Shown here: in pieces, positions 33,520-42,213 of the stretch
Layout of the letters: each line of letters opens with the position of its first letter
Numbering within the stretch: position 1 is the first letter of the stretch
DNA from: Arthrobacter ruber
GTDB taxonomy: Bacteria > Actinomycetota > Actinomycetes > Actinomycetales > Micrococcaceae
Reading direction: 5' to 3'
Length of the DNA stretch: 64,000 bases
NCBI RefSeq assembly: GCF_002954225.1
Contig: NZ_PPTH01000017.1
Coordinates: 253,311 to 317,310 of the forward strand
Notes under the pieces: generated by a model
Told to the model about the DNA's origin: nothing
Databases searched by the model: none
Seen by the model: the letters and a program-made list of their open reading frames with translations, nothing else
Translations under genes and position numbers: made by a program

Positions 33520-34923
33520 TCAGGGTGCCGGTGCCTTGTGACTACCTGGGAGCGGGACCAGGCGGCCGACAGGACCGTCCTGCCCGGCCGCCCGAGGTGC
33601 GTTCGGCCGGCTGTAGGAGGCTGCTTCCTCGAACGACGCCCGCGGCGTCTCCAGGCCGCGTAGGCCGGCGGTGTCGCGCCCGAGCCAGAAGTTGTTCCAC
33701 CACCCCCACAGCACCCGCCACTTCCTCTCCCACGTGGGGATGGCGAGAACGTGGTAGCCGCGGTGCATGATCCACGCCGGGAAGCCCTTGACGACGATCG
33801 GTCCGGATTGGAAGACGCCCGATCCGAGGCCCAGGGTGGCGACCGCTCCGAGGTTGCGGTGGAAGTACTCATGCGCCACGCCGCCGTGCAGCGTGTCGCG
33901 GATGTTCCTGGCCAGGAGCTTGGCCTGCCGGATCGCGTGCTGGGCGTTAGGGACGGTGTAACCGCCCACACCGCCCCCGGTCAGATCGGGGATGGCTGCG
34001 TTGTCGCCGGCGGACCATGCGTCAGCAATCGGCTCGTCCGGGAAGCCGATGCGCAGGTCGGCGCGAGCGATGATGCGGCCCCGCTCGTCGACCGGCAGGT
34101 CGGTGTTCCTGGTGATCCGGGGGTTGGCGATGACACCTGCGGTCCAGACGAGCAGTCCGGCGTCGAGCGTCTCACCGGTGGACAGCGTGATCCGCCGGTC
34201 GGTCGCGGAGGTGACCTGTGTCGAGAGGTGGATGAAGGCCTGGCGGTCGTCGAGGTGCCGCAGGACCCAGCGGCTGGTCTTCTCGGAGACTTCCGGCAGG
34301 ATCCGGCTGGTGGCCTCGATGAGGTGGAAGTGCGTCTCGGCGAGGGTCAACTCCGGGTACTTCTTCAGGGCGGCGGTCGCGAGGGCCCGGAGTTCGCCGA
34401 AGGCCTCGATGCCCGCATACCCGCCTCCCACGAACACCACGGTGAGGAGTCTCTCCCGTCCGGGACCGGGCGGCAGGGCGGCCGCTGCGTCGATGTTACG
34501 CAGCAGGGTGTCCCGGATGAGGACCGCCTCCTCGATGTTCTTCACCCCGATCGCCTGATCGGCGATGCCGGGGATGGGGAAGGTGCGAGTGACGGCGCCG
34601 GCGGTGACGACGACGACATCGTAGGACTCCTGGCGGCTGTGTCCGTCGGAGAAGTGCAGTGTGGCCGTCCGGTGGGCATGGTCGAGGTAGTCCACCCTGG
34701 CGGTGACCATGCGTGTCTTCTTCAGGTGTCGCCGATGGACGATGACGCTGTGGCGGGCCTCGATGGAGCCGGCGAGCACTTCGGGGAGGAACGGCTGGTA
34801 CGTCATGTAGGGCAGCGGGTCCACGAGGGTGACCTGTGCTTCGCCGGGGTTCAGGTACTTCTCGAGCTTCCATGCGGTGTAGAAGCCGGCGTAACCGCCG
34901 CCGATGATGAGGATCTTGCGCAT
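33520..34923 (-). CDS. ndh: Type II NADH dehydrogenase (NDH-2)
   Basis: A 467-aa FAD-dependent NAD(P)H:quinone oxidoreductase at the membrane surface. IIGGGYAGFYTAWKLE is the FAD site, and VFVGGGYAGIEAFGELRALA the NADH site. IADAWSAGDNAAIPDL, then VPNAQHAIRQAKLLARNI, is the quinone-side and FAD-contact region. The C-terminal segment PAWIMHRGYHVLAIPTW is amphipathic. Length is typical. It converges with terC over a terminator. Its promoter is in the 120-bp gap to the AhpD-like gene. Confidence 0.93.
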   Translation of the reverse strand: MRKILIIGGGYAGFYTAWKLEKYLNPGEAQVTLVDPLPYMTYQPFLPEVLAGSIEARHSVIVHRRHLKKTRMVTARVDYLDHAHRTATLHFSDGHSRQESYDVVVVTAGAVTRTFPIPGIADQAIGVKNIEEAVLIRDTLLRNIDAAAALPPGPGRERLLTVVFVGGGYAGIEAFGELRALATAALKKYPELTLAETHFHLIEATSRILPEVSEKTSRWVLRHLDDRQAFIHLSTQVTSATDRRITLSTGETLDAGLLVWTAGVIANPRITRNTDLPVDERGRIIARADLRIGFPDEPIADAWSAGDNAAIPDLTGGGVGGYTVPNAQHAIRQAKLLARNIRDTLHGGVAHEYFHRNLGAVATLGLGSGVFQSGPIVVKGFPAWIMHRGYHVLAIPTWERKWRVLWGWWNNFWLGRDTAGLRGLETPRASFEEAASYSRPNAPRAAGQDGPVGRLVPLPGSHKAPAP

Positions 34924-35043
34924 GATGCGCCTCCGAATTCTGTCTGATGTGCCGGCGCCTGGTGCGCCGTCCGGTTGCTGTGTTACCGATGCCGATGTCG
35001 GCGGATCTGCGTGTTCGGGCAGGTGAGCGGTCGAGGGTCCGGG

Positions 35044-35511
35044 TCAGGGGATGACGCGGTAGCCGCTGCTGATGGCGATCCGGTTGTACGCGTTGATGGC
35101 CATGACGATCCACGCCACCGCGGACATCTGTCCCGAGGTGAGGTGCGCGGCTGCCGAGGCGTACAGCCCCGAGTTGTGGTGTGCGTCCTGGATCCGGGTG
35201 AGGTATTCGGTCAGGGCGAGAGCGGAGCGTTCCTGCTCGGTGAAGTATTCGCTCTCGCGCCAGGCTGAGAGCACGCTCAGGCGGATGGGTGTCTCGCCCT
35301 TGGCGAGGGCATCAGTGGCGTGAATGCGGAGGCAGAACGCGCAGCCGTTGACCTGCGAGGCGCGTAGCTTCACGAGTTCGACGAGCAGTGGTGACAGGCC
35401 CTCCTCGATGGCGGTCCTGTCGGCGAGCCTCGCGAGCGGCGCCAGTGCGCGGTACAGCTGGGGGTGTCGGCTACCGAGATCGGTGCGGGCGACGGCGGTT
35501 CTCGTGGTCAT
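35044..35511 (-). CDS. AhpD/carboxymuconolactone decarboxylase-family protein
   Basis: A 155-aa AhpD-like alkylhydroperoxidase. LVELVKLRASQVNGCAFCLRIHATDALAKG contains the E-x(n)-C-x2-C-x3-H active-site pattern. LSVLSAWRESEYFTEQERSALALTEYLTRI and IVMAINAYNRIAI are typical of the C-terminal helices. It could act as a peroxide-scavenging disulfide protein. It lies downstream of a TetR gene on the same strand (159 bp), so they may be functionally linked. Confidence 0.88.
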   Translation of the reverse strand: MTTRTAVARTDLGSRHPQLYRALAPLARLADRTAIEEGLSPLLVELVKLRASQVNGCAFCLRIHATDALAKGETPIRLSVLSAWRESEYFTEQERSALALTEYLTRIQDAHHNSGLYASAAAHLTSGQMSAVAWIVMAINAYNRIAISSGYRVIP

Positions 35512-35670
35512 GACGTCCAGTCCTTCGGGTGGTGGTCCCAGCAGCGGTTGCTGGTGGAACCACCATCACGCCGGAGACCGGCGACGGACGAAGGAATGGG
35601 ACGAAGTGGCATCGATCGTTCCACCGGGCGGCCTCGTGCGCCCCGGTCGTACGCTGCCTTCAGCGCGTGC

Positions 35671-36372
35671 TCAGGTCCTCGCGCGGACAGCAGCCGCATA
35701 CGCGGCCGAGGCCGTGCCGTCGATCGCGAAGCGGGTCAGGCTCCGGAGGAAGGCGCCGTCGATGTCCTGCCCCGTTGCGATGAGCCGGTGGTGGATGGAT
35801 CCGTAGACGGCGTCGACGACGGTCACGAGGTCGACGTCGTGACGGATCTGGCCCCGATGCTGACCGCGGCGGAGGATCGCGAGGAATCCCTGCCGGCGTT
35901 CGCGGATCAGCGTCTCCCGGAACTGCACGGCGAAGTCCTCGCTGCGGATCGCCTCGGCGAGCAGATTGGCGACGGTGGATGCCGCACCGCCCACCTTCAG
36001 GCAGTACGTGAGCGCCACCAGGTAGGAATGGAGGTCGCGCTCGGCGTCCCCGGTGTCCTCGACGTCCGTGAGGAGGTTGGTCTTGTAGGTGAAGGCCTCC
36101 AGCACCAGCAGCTGCCGGCTGGGCCAGTAGCGGTAGAGGGTCGATTTGCTGACGCCTGAGGCGCGGGCGACGGCGTCGATCGTCACGGCGTCGTAGGTCA
36201 GGCGGTCCACCAGGGTGCTGGCCGCCTTCAGCACCCGCGACCTCACCTCGGCCTCGTGTGAGGCGATCAGGGGGTGCGCCGGATCGGCGCCGCTGCGGGG
36301 CGCGGACCGAATGCTCCGCCGTCCGGGGGCTGCAGGCATCAGTCCACCGGATGCTCCGTCGATCGCTGTCAT
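35671..36372 (-). CDS. TetR-family regulator
   Basis: A 233-aa repressor with a 35-residue disordered N-terminal arm. The HTH covers about residues 44-90: RSRVLKAASTLVDRLTYDAVTIDAVARASGVSKSTLYRYWPSRQLL. The C-terminal TetR_C region contains RETLIRERRQGFLAILRRGQHRGQIRHDVD. It lies upstream of the AhpD-like gene on the same strand and downstream of the SplB-like gene. The ligand is unknown. Confidence 0.88.
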   Translation of the reverse strand: MTAIDGASGGLMPAAPGRRSIRSAPRSGADPAHPLIASHEAEVRSRVLKAASTLVDRLTYDAVTIDAVARASGVSKSTLYRYWPSRQLLVLEAFTYKTNLLTDVEDTGDAERDLHSYLVALTYCLKVGGAASTVANLLAEAIRSEDFAVQFRETLIRERRQGFLAILRRGQHRGQIRHDVDLVTVVDAVYGSIHHRLIATGQDIDGAFLRSLTRFAIDGTASAAYAAAVRART

Positions 36373-36471
36373 GGCAACTCCCGATCCTCGCCCGCGGGTC
36401 CTCGCAGTGGCGAGATTACACCCCGCACGTGAACCGGGAGAACGCGCGATCGGCGCTCACCGCGGTGTGGG

Positions 36472-37578
36472 TCAGGTCCAGTAGAGGAGCTTGGCGGCCG
36501 GCAGGCGCCGCTCCAGTTCCTCCGTGAACCAGCCGCGCATCTCGGTCATGGTCTGCTTCGGGTAGACGTACTTCACGCCGCCGAACTTCGAGCGCTTCTG
36601 GCTGCGCAGGTCCTCGTCCATCTCGAGTTTGGTCCTCGGGTACCACCCGAGCAGCACCTCCTTGCTGGCGGGGGTGAAGCGGTGCGTGATGATCTCCGCC
36701 GTGAGATCGAGGTCCTCGATACCGGCGACGGCCGCGGCGACGTCGTCGAGCAGTGCCCCGTACTGCTCCCGCCAGCCGGGAATGGGCATGATCGGGGCGA
36801 TGGTCAGGCCCACCCGGTAGCCAGCGGTCGCCATCGCGCGGAGAGCGGCGAGGCGCGCGGGCATGCGCGCCGTGCCGCCCTCGAAGCGGTTGGCCACCTC
36901 GGCGGCATTGACCGAGAACCGGATGCGGGTACGGCGTCCGTGGTCGAGGGTCACGAGCTCACCGACGTCGTCGAACTTGGTGGTGAAGCGCAGCTGGACG
37001 TCGTTCCCGAACTCACCCGCGCCGACCCGTGAGATGGCAGCGGCGAGGGAGCCGGTGACGCTCTCGATGCCGAGGGGATCGGTGTAGCAGGACAGCTCGA
37101 ACGTCGTCCCCTCGTCCCCGCGCTCGATGGTCCCGCGGGTGACGGACCCCCTGCCGGCGTGCGTGCGGATGCCGTCCAGGACGTCATCGAGGTTGGCGTA
37201 CGCGCGGGTCACCGGCGGGCCCTGCAGGGATCCGGCGAGATAGCAGTACTGGCAGTGGGCAGGGCACCCCTTGGCGAGGTCGATCCGCCAGTCGGCGCTC
37301 GGCGGGATCGGCTGCGGCTTGAGGGCACTGGGTGGAGCGACGACCACCGCGAGCGTGTTCTTCGCGGACGCGTACGTCTCGCGCTCGGTGGCGCCGCGGA
37401 GGCCCGTCAGCGCGTTCCCGGACAGGAACCGGATGTCGTCGACCCCGGCGCGCTCGCACCGCCGGACGATCTCGGCGGTGTGCGGGAGTTCGGCTGCAGC
37501 CCGTGTGATCATCACGTGTTTGGGGACCCACAGGCGGGTAGGAGAGAGGGTGGTCAGGTCCAGTTCCTGGGCTGTCAT
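36472..37578 (-). CDS. Radical-SAM protein, spore photoproduct lyase-like
   Basis: A 368-aa protein. The iron-sulfur motif KGCPAHCQYCYLAGSLQG (C-x3-C-x2-C) lies near residue 108. FELSCYTDPLGIESVTGSL, FTTKFDDVGELVTLDHG and RIRFSVNAAEV follow the SplB family. The C-terminus (HRFTPASKEVLLGWYPRT...KFGGVKYVYPKQ) is also family-like. The host is unlikely to form endospores, so it may repair a related DNA lesion or act on another substrate. ATG 37578 or 37581 are equal candidates; the frame extends far upstream as a shadow of the catalase gene. Confidence 0.85.
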   Translation of the reverse strand: MTAQELDLTTLSPTRLWVPKHVMITRAAAELPHTAEIVRRCERAGVDDIRFLSGNALTGLRGATERETYASAKNTLAVVVAPPSALKPQPIPPSADWRIDLAKGCPAHCQYCYLAGSLQGPPVTRAYANLDDVLDGIRTHAGRGSVTRGTIERGDEGTTFELSCYTDPLGIESVTGSLAAAISRVGAGEFGNDVQLRFTTKFDDVGELVTLDHGRRTRIRFSVNAAEVANRFEGGTARMPARLAALRAMATAGYRVGLTIAPIMPIPGWREQYGALLDDVAAAVAGIEDLDLTAEIITHRFTPASKEVLLGWYPRTKLEMDEDLRSQKRSKFGGVKYVYPKQTMTEMRGWFTEELERRLPAAKLLYWT

Positions 37579-37599
37579 CATTACCCTGTACAACACCGA

Positions 37600-37638
37600 G
37601 GACGGCGGGTCTGTTCCGTGGGAACCGACCCGCCGTCC
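37600..37638 (-). terminator. Hairpin between catalase and the SplB-like gene
   Basis: GGACGGCGGGTC (37600-37611) pairs perfectly with GACCCGCCGTCC (37627-37638) over a 15-nt loop. It lies 42 bp after the catalase stop codon on the minus strand and just upstream of the SplB-like start. Confidence 0.75.
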
Positions 37639-37679
37639 CTGTTTCAGCGGCTGTTCGAACTGCTGTTCGAGGGGCCTGT

Positions 37680-39341
37680 CTAGCGGGTGACGACGACGTG
37701 CTCGTTGGGCACGCAGTGCGTCATGGTGAGGCCCTCGACGTTCCGGAGACCGTTGTTGCCCAGGTTCTTCAGGCGGGCCAGTTCGTCGTCGGACAGGGTC
37801 TGGCTGGCCAGCGGCGGCAGGTCCTTGACCTCGTCGAGGCCGATACCCAGGCCCTCGCCCACGCGGGCTCCGAGCTCGTCGTCCACGAAGTAGAAGTGCC
37901 AGACCATGCGCTCCTGCACCGCGCGTGCCGCCTGCCCGATGAGCGTGACGAAGTTGCCCACGAGGTCGTCCTTCTCCCACTGCTCGAGCAGCTGGTAGCG
38001 CTGACCCGCCTGCAGGTAGTCGTTGGTGAGGGGGATGCGCTTGCGCGTCAGCCGTCCCTGGATCTCGGGGCCCTGGTCGTCGTGCGTGGGGTACTCGCCC
38101 TCGCGGAGGCCGCCGGTGATGGAGGGCTCGTAGTTGACGTGGGGGTTTTGCCCGGGAGCGAGGTCCCTCGCGTAGGACATCTGCCCGCCGCTCTGGTTGG
38201 TGTGCACGGGCGCGTTCTTCGCCGAGTTCACAGGCAGCTGCAGGTAGTTCGGGCCGACGCGGTAGCGCTGGGCGTCGCTGTAGCTGAAGGTGCGGCCCAC
38301 GAGCATCTTGTCGTCCGAGAAGTCCAGTCCGTCCACGAGCACGCCCGTGCCGAAGGAGATCTGCTCGTTCTCGTTGTGGTGGTCCGACACGTTGCGGTTC
38401 AGGGTCATGGTGCCCACGAGCTTGGGCTCGAAGTCCTGCTCGGGCCAGGTCTTCGTGTCGTCGAGCGGGTCGAAGTCGAGCTCCGGGTGGTCGCGGTCCT
38501 CCATCAGCTGCACGTACAGGTCCCACTTGGGGTAGTCGCCGCGCTCGATCGCCTCGAAGAGGTCCTTCGAGGCGTGGCCGAGGTCGGTCGCCTGGATGTT
38601 GGCGGCGTCCTCCTCGGTCAGGCTCTTGACGCCCTGCTGCGGCTGCCACGTGTACTTCACGAGCTTGGTGTCGCCGTCGGCGTTGACCCACTTGTAGGTG
38701 TTGACGCCGAAGCCCTGCATGTGGCGGTAGTCCGCCGGGATGCCGCGCGGGCTGAAGAGGTTGACGAGCATGTGCATCGACTCGGGGGTCTGCGACATGA
38801 AGTCGAAGATGCGCGCGGGCTCCTGCCGGAACGTAATGGGGTCCGGCTTCAGGGAGTGGATGACGTCGGGGAACTTGATGGCGTCGCGGATGAAGAACAC
38901 GGCGAGGTTGTTGCCCACCAGGTCCCAGTTGCCGTCCTCCGTGTAGAACTTGACGGCGAAGCCGCGGGGATCCCTGGCGGCCTCGGACGAGTCACGGCCG
39001 CCGATGACGGAGGAGAAGCGGATGGCGACGTCGGTCTTCTTGCCGGGCTCGGAGAACAGCTTGGCCCGGGTGTAGGTGGCGATCGGCTCGTCGCCGACCA
39101 TGCCCGTGGCCTCGAAATCGCCGTAGGCCACGAATCCGCGGGCGTGGACGACGCGCTCCGGGATGCGCTCGCGGTCGAAGTGGGTGATCTTCTCGAGGAA
39201 CTGGTAGTTCTCGAGGGTCGCCGGGCCGCGGGCCCCGACCGTACGGGAGTTCTGGTTGTCGTAGACCTGGTGGCCCTGGCGGTTGGTCAGGACGGGACGG
39301 TCGTCCCCTTTGGCGGGCGGCTGGCTGGCGACATCGGTCAT
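37680..39341 (-). CDS. katA: Monofunctional haem catalase
   Basis: A 553-aa catalase that breaks down hydrogen peroxide. The active-site His is in [18 protein letters not shown]; the Asn is in [20 protein letters not shown]. The haem-binding Tyr is in [48 protein letters not shown] is also typical. Length suits a long clade-1 or clade-3 enzyme. ATG 39341 follows GAGGAGC. It is divergent from a Fur-family gene, with a perfect inverted repeat in the 74-bp gap, so peroxide-responsive repression is likely. Confidence 0.96.
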   Translation of the reverse strand: MTDVASQPPAKGDDRPVLTNRQGHQVYDNQNSRTVGARGPATLENYQFLEKITHFDRERIPERVVHARGFVAYGDFEATGMVGDEPIATYTRAKLFSEPGKKTDVAIRFSSVIGGRDSSEAARDPRGFAVKFYTEDGNWDLVGNNLAVFFIRDAIKFPDVIHSLKPDPITFRQEPARIFDFMSQTPESMHMLVNLFSPRGIPADYRHMQGFGVNTYKWVNADGDTKLVKYTWQPQQGVKSLTEEDAANIQATDLGHASKDLFEAIERGDYPKWDLYVQLMEDRDHPELDFDPLDDTKTWPEQDFEPKLVGTMTLNRNVSDHHNENEQISFGTGVLVDGLDFSDDKMLVGRTFSYSDAQRYRVGPNYLQLPVNSAKNAPVHTNQSGGQMSYARDLAPGQNPHVNYEPSITGGLREGEYPTHDDQGPEIQGRLTRKRIPLTNDYLQAGQRYQLLEQWEKDDLVGNFVTLIGQAARAVQERMVWHFYFVDDELGARVGEGLGIGLDEVKDLPPLASQTLSDDELARLKNLGNNGLRNVEGLTMTHCVPNEHVVVTR

Positions 39342-39373
39342 GCGGTGCTCCTCACAACGGACTCTCAACAACG

Positions 39374-39400
39374 GTTTGTTTTGAGTAGTTCAAAACAAAC
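39374..39400. promoter_or_regulatory. Perfect 27-bp inverted repeat in the katA/fur promoter
   Basis: GTTTGTTTTGA (39374-39384), GTAGT, TCAAAACAAAC (39390-39400). It lies in the 74-bp gap between the divergent catalase and Fur-family genes. Its AT-rich arms stand out in the GC-rich surroundings. It is the likely binding site of the Fur-family (CatR/PerR-type) regulator. Confidence 0.8.
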
Positions 39401-39415
39401 GGTACAGTGTTATCC

Positions 39416-39877
39416 ATGCCCACCGCACCTTCTTCCCTCTCCGACACGGATCTGCTCCGGCAGATGATCCGTGCATCGGGGCTGAAGGTGACGGCGCCCC
39501 GGGTCGCTGTGCTGCGCGCCCTGCAGCAGCTTCCGCACTCGAGCGCCGAGCGCGTGTTCGACGGCGTGAAGGACGAGCTCTCGAGCACGTCCCCACAAGC
39601 CGTCTACGGAATCCTCGCGGCGTTCACGGGCGCCGGGCTGGTCCGCCGGTTCGACCCTCCGGGGTCACCGGCCCTGTTCGAGTGCAGGGTGGGGGACAAC
39701 CACCACCATCTTGTCTGCATTCGGTGCGCGACCGTCCGGGACGTCGACTGCGTGATCGGGCAGGCACCCTGCCTGGAGCCATCGGACAATTCCGGCTTCA
39801 CCATTTTCGCCGCCGAAGTGACGTTCAACGGCCTGTGCGAGCAATGCCGCACGGCCGCGTCCACCGACGACGACTAA
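39416..39877 (+). CDS. Fur-family peroxide regulator (CatR/PerR type)
   Basis: A 153-aa metal-dependent repressor. The winged helix covers LLRQMIRASGLKVTAPRVAVLRAL and SSTSPQAVYGILAAFTGAGLVRRF. NHHHLVCIRCATVRDVDC contains the regulatory His cluster and the first Cys pair; LCEQC is the second Cys pair of the structural zinc site. ATG 39416 is preferred over GTG 39407. It is divergent from catalase, as in CatR/FurA loci of actinobacteria. No strong ribosome site is visible, so translation may be near-leaderless. Confidence 0.9.
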   Translation: MPTAPSSLSDTDLLRQMIRASGLKVTAPRVAVLRALQQLPHSSAERVFDGVKDELSSTSPQAVYGILAAFTGAGLVRRFDPPGSPALFECRVGDNHHHLVCIRCATVRDVDCVIGQAPCLEPSDNSGFTIFAAEVTFNGLCEQCRTAASTDDD

Positions 39878-39986
39878 ATCCATACCACCCAGGCGTCGAC
39901 CCATCAGGGTCCGGCGCCTCCCTTCCGGGCATACGTTCTCGCGTCCTCATGCCGTCATGCCCGGATACACCCACAAGGAAGACATC

Positions 39987-40217
39987 ATGACCCTCATCGA
40001 TTCCACCCGCACCGACATCCGCCCTACCTCCGGCAGCAGCATGGTGCCCGTCCCCTCCGCAGGGAGCTACGTCACGACGGCGCGCAGGACGCCGCGGAAC
40101 GAGGCGACGACGGGCACCTACACCTCGCGCAGGCCCACCTCTGCCGCCTGCAGCGGCTACGTCACCACCGCGGCACCCCGCCCGGTATCCGGCGGCTCCT
40201 ACACCTACATGGGCTAG
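39987..40217 (+). CDS. Small repetitive GSYVTT-motif protein
   Basis: A 76-aa protein rich in Ser, Thr, Gly and Tyr. The motif G-S/T-Y-x-T/S recurs: GSYVTTARR, GTYTSRRP, SGYVTTAAP and GSYTYMG at the very end. ATG 39987 sits behind CAAGGAAG, with a longer in-frame start at 39957 unlikely. No signal peptide or TM helix is visible. It may be intrinsically disordered. It lies just after the peroxide regulator, so a stress link is possible. Family unknown. Confidence 0.6.
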   Translation: MTLIDSTRTDIRPTSGSSMVPVPSAGSYVTTARRTPRNEATTGTYTSRRPTSAACSGYVTTAAPRPVSGGSYTYMG

Positions 40218-40310
40218 CAGCCCGTTCCGTCGCGGGTGGTGCACAAACCCTGACCATGACGTTGACTGGACCCGTAGCCGGCAGAGCGTCGGCGCTTCGG
40301 AGGAGGCATC

Positions 40311-41162
40311 ATGGCCACGTGGCTGATCACCGGCTGCTCGACGGGACTCGGACGCGCGCTCGCCGAGGCCGCCCTGCAGCGCGGGAACAACGTGGTGGTC
40401 ACGGCCCGCGATGCCGCGACGGTGGAGGACCTCGCAGCCCCGTACCCTGATGCGGCGCTGGCCCTCTCCCTCGATGTCACCGACCCCGACCAGCTGCGCT
40501 CGGCGATCGCACGGGGGACCGAGGCGTTCGGCGGGATCGACGTGCTGGTGAACAACGCCGGGTACGGGTACCGCGCCGCCGTGGAGGAGGGCGACGACGG
40601 CGACGTGCGCACCCTGTTCGACACGCACTTCTTCGGCACCGTGGATGCGATCAAGGCCGTCCTGCCCCAGATGCGGTCCCGCCGCTCGGGCACCATCGTC
40701 AACCTGTCCTCCATCGGCGCGAGGATCACCCCCGCCGGTTCGGGGTACTACGCGGCCGTGAAGTCCGCGGTCGAGGGGCTCACCGGATCGCTGCGCAAGG
40801 AACTCGAACCCCTGGGTATCACGGCGATGGTGGTGGAACCCGGCGGGTTCAGGACGGACTTCTCCGGCCGGTCCCTCCAGCAGTCCCCGGAAGCCATCGA
40901 CGATTACGCCGAGACCGCCGGCAAGCGCCGCAAGGAGAACGACACCAGCCACGGCACGCAGCCCGGCGACCCCGCCAAGGCAGCGGCAGCCATCATCACC
41001 GCGGTGGAATCCGACGACACCCCCGAGGTGCTCGTGCTCGGGGCGGACGCGACCTCCGCCCACACCGACGTCCTGCGGGCTCAGCTCGCCTCGCTCGAGG
41101 AATGGCGGGAGATCAGCGAGAGCACCGGGGTCGACACCCAGCAATCCGAGGAGACACCATGA
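40311..41162 (+). CDS. Short-chain dehydrogenase/reductase
   Basis: A 283-aa NAD(P)-dependent SDR. TGCSTGLGRALAEAALQRGNNVVVTARD is the cofactor site, VNNAGYGY the conserved strand, NLSSIGARI the catalytic Ser region and YYAAVKSAVEGL the Tyr/Lys pair. A C-terminal tail with GTQPGDPAKAAAAIITAV is typical of the classical oxidoreductase subgroup. CGGAGG precedes ATG 40311. The next gene overlaps its stop codon by 4 bp (ATGA), so the two are co-translated. Confidence 0.92.
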   Translation: MATWLITGCSTGLGRALAEAALQRGNNVVVTARDAATVEDLAAPYPDAALALSLDVTDPDQLRSAIARGTEAFGGIDVLVNNAGYGYRAAVEEGDDGDVRTLFDTHFFGTVDAIKAVLPQMRSRRSGTIVNLSSIGARITPAGSGYYAAVKSAVEGLTGSLRKELEPLGITAMVVEPGGFRTDFSGRSLQQSPEAIDDYAETAGKRRKENDTSHGTQPGDPAKAAAAIITAVESDDTPEVLVLGADATSAHTDVLRAQLASLEEWREISESTGVDTQQSEETP

Positions 41163-42043
41163 AGGTCCTGATCACCGGCGCCCACGGGAAGGTCGGTCGC
41201 GCCACGACCCAGGCGATGATCGACGCAGGCCACGAGGTGCACGCCACCGATCTCACCCGACCGGGCTTCGAACGGAAGACCGGCGATGCGCCCCGGTACA
41301 CGATGGCTGACCTCACCGACGCGGGGGAGGCCTACGCCGTGGTCCACGGCGCTGACGCCGTCGTGCATATCGCCGCGATCCCCGAACCGACGGGCAATCC
41401 GCCCCATGTCGTGTTCCAGACCAACATGATGGCCACCTTCAACGTCCTCGAAGCGGCCATCCGCTTCGGTGTGAAGCGCTTCGTCTACATCTCGAGTGAG
41501 ACCGTCCCCGGGTTCTTCTTCCCCGAGCGCGACTTCCTGCCCGACTACGCGCCGGTGGACGAGGAGCACCCCATCCGCCCGCAGGACCCCTACGCCCTGT
41601 CCAAGCACTTCGGCGAGCAGCTCATGGACGCCGCGACCCGTCGGGCGGACATCCGGTGCATCTCCATCCGGCCCTGCTGGGTGCAGTTCGAGGGCAACTA
41701 CGAGCACAACCTGGGCCCGCAGATCCGGGACGCCTCGGTGCTGAGCCCCAACCTGTGGAGCTACATCGACGTCTACGACCTGGCGGACGCCATCGTGCTC
41801 GCCACGGAGTCGGACCTGCCGGGCCACGAGGTCTTCTACATCGCCTCCCCCGACAACGTGGGCGGCTACGACTTCGCCGAGATCCTCGCGAAGTACTACG
41901 GCGACCGGATCGAACTGCGCGAGCTGGACCGGACGGACGCCTCGGGTATCTCCAGCAAGAAGGCGCAGAGGATGCTCGGCTGGGAACCCAAGCGGTCCTG
42001 GCGCGACTACCTCGACGCGGAGGGGAAAACCCTCACCAGGTAG
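41159..42043 (+). CDS. NAD-dependent epimerase/dehydratase
   Basis: A 294-aa extended SDR. KVLITGAHGKVGRATTQAMIDAG gives the G-x2-G-x2-G site, ADAVVHIAAIPEP the conserved strand, YISSETVPGF the Ser region and DPYALSKHFGEQLM the Y-x3-K pair. It ends with KKAQRMLGWEPKRSWRDYL, typical of sugar-nucleotide-epimerase relatives. The start at ATG 41159 overlaps the previous SDR stop codon; GAGGAGA lies upstream. The pair probably shares a pathway, but the substrate is unknown. Confidence 0.9.
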   Translation: MKVLITGAHGKVGRATTQAMIDAGHEVHATDLTRPGFERKTGDAPRYTMADLTDAGEAYAVVHGADAVVHIAAIPEPTGNPPHVVFQTNMMATFNVLEAAIRFGVKRFVYISSETVPGFFFPERDFLPDYAPVDEEHPIRPQDPYALSKHFGEQLMDAATRRADIRCISIRPCWVQFEGNYEHNLGPQIRDASVLSPNLWSYIDVYDLADAIVLATESDLPGHEVFYIASPDNVGGYDFAEILAKYYGDRIELRELDRTDASGISSKKAQRMLGWEPKRSWRDYLDAEGKTLTR

Positions 42044-42213
42044 ACCGCGAGCACGAGGCGCCCAGCAGCACGTCGCGCCGATCACGAGCTGTCTCCTCGA
42101 GCTGATCCGAGGGCGGTGCGGTAGCGGGTGGGGCTCGCCCCCATGCGGAGCCGACCGCCCCGGGTTCTGCGCCGAGGGTGTTGTTCCGCCTCCCTCTCTG
42201 GGAGGCTGGGGCC

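Noticed and set aside
37579-38691. Upstream extension of the SplB-like gene (open frame back to 38691)
   Set aside because: The extension is a His/Arg/Pro-rich shadow inside catalase; protein-like sequence begins at the two ATGs at 37578/37581.
37698-39467. Long open frame antisense to catalase
   Set aside because: It is the mirror frame of a GC-rich gene: low-complexity Val/Leu/Glu/Gly composition and no ribosome site, while the catalase motifs on the other strand are unambiguous.
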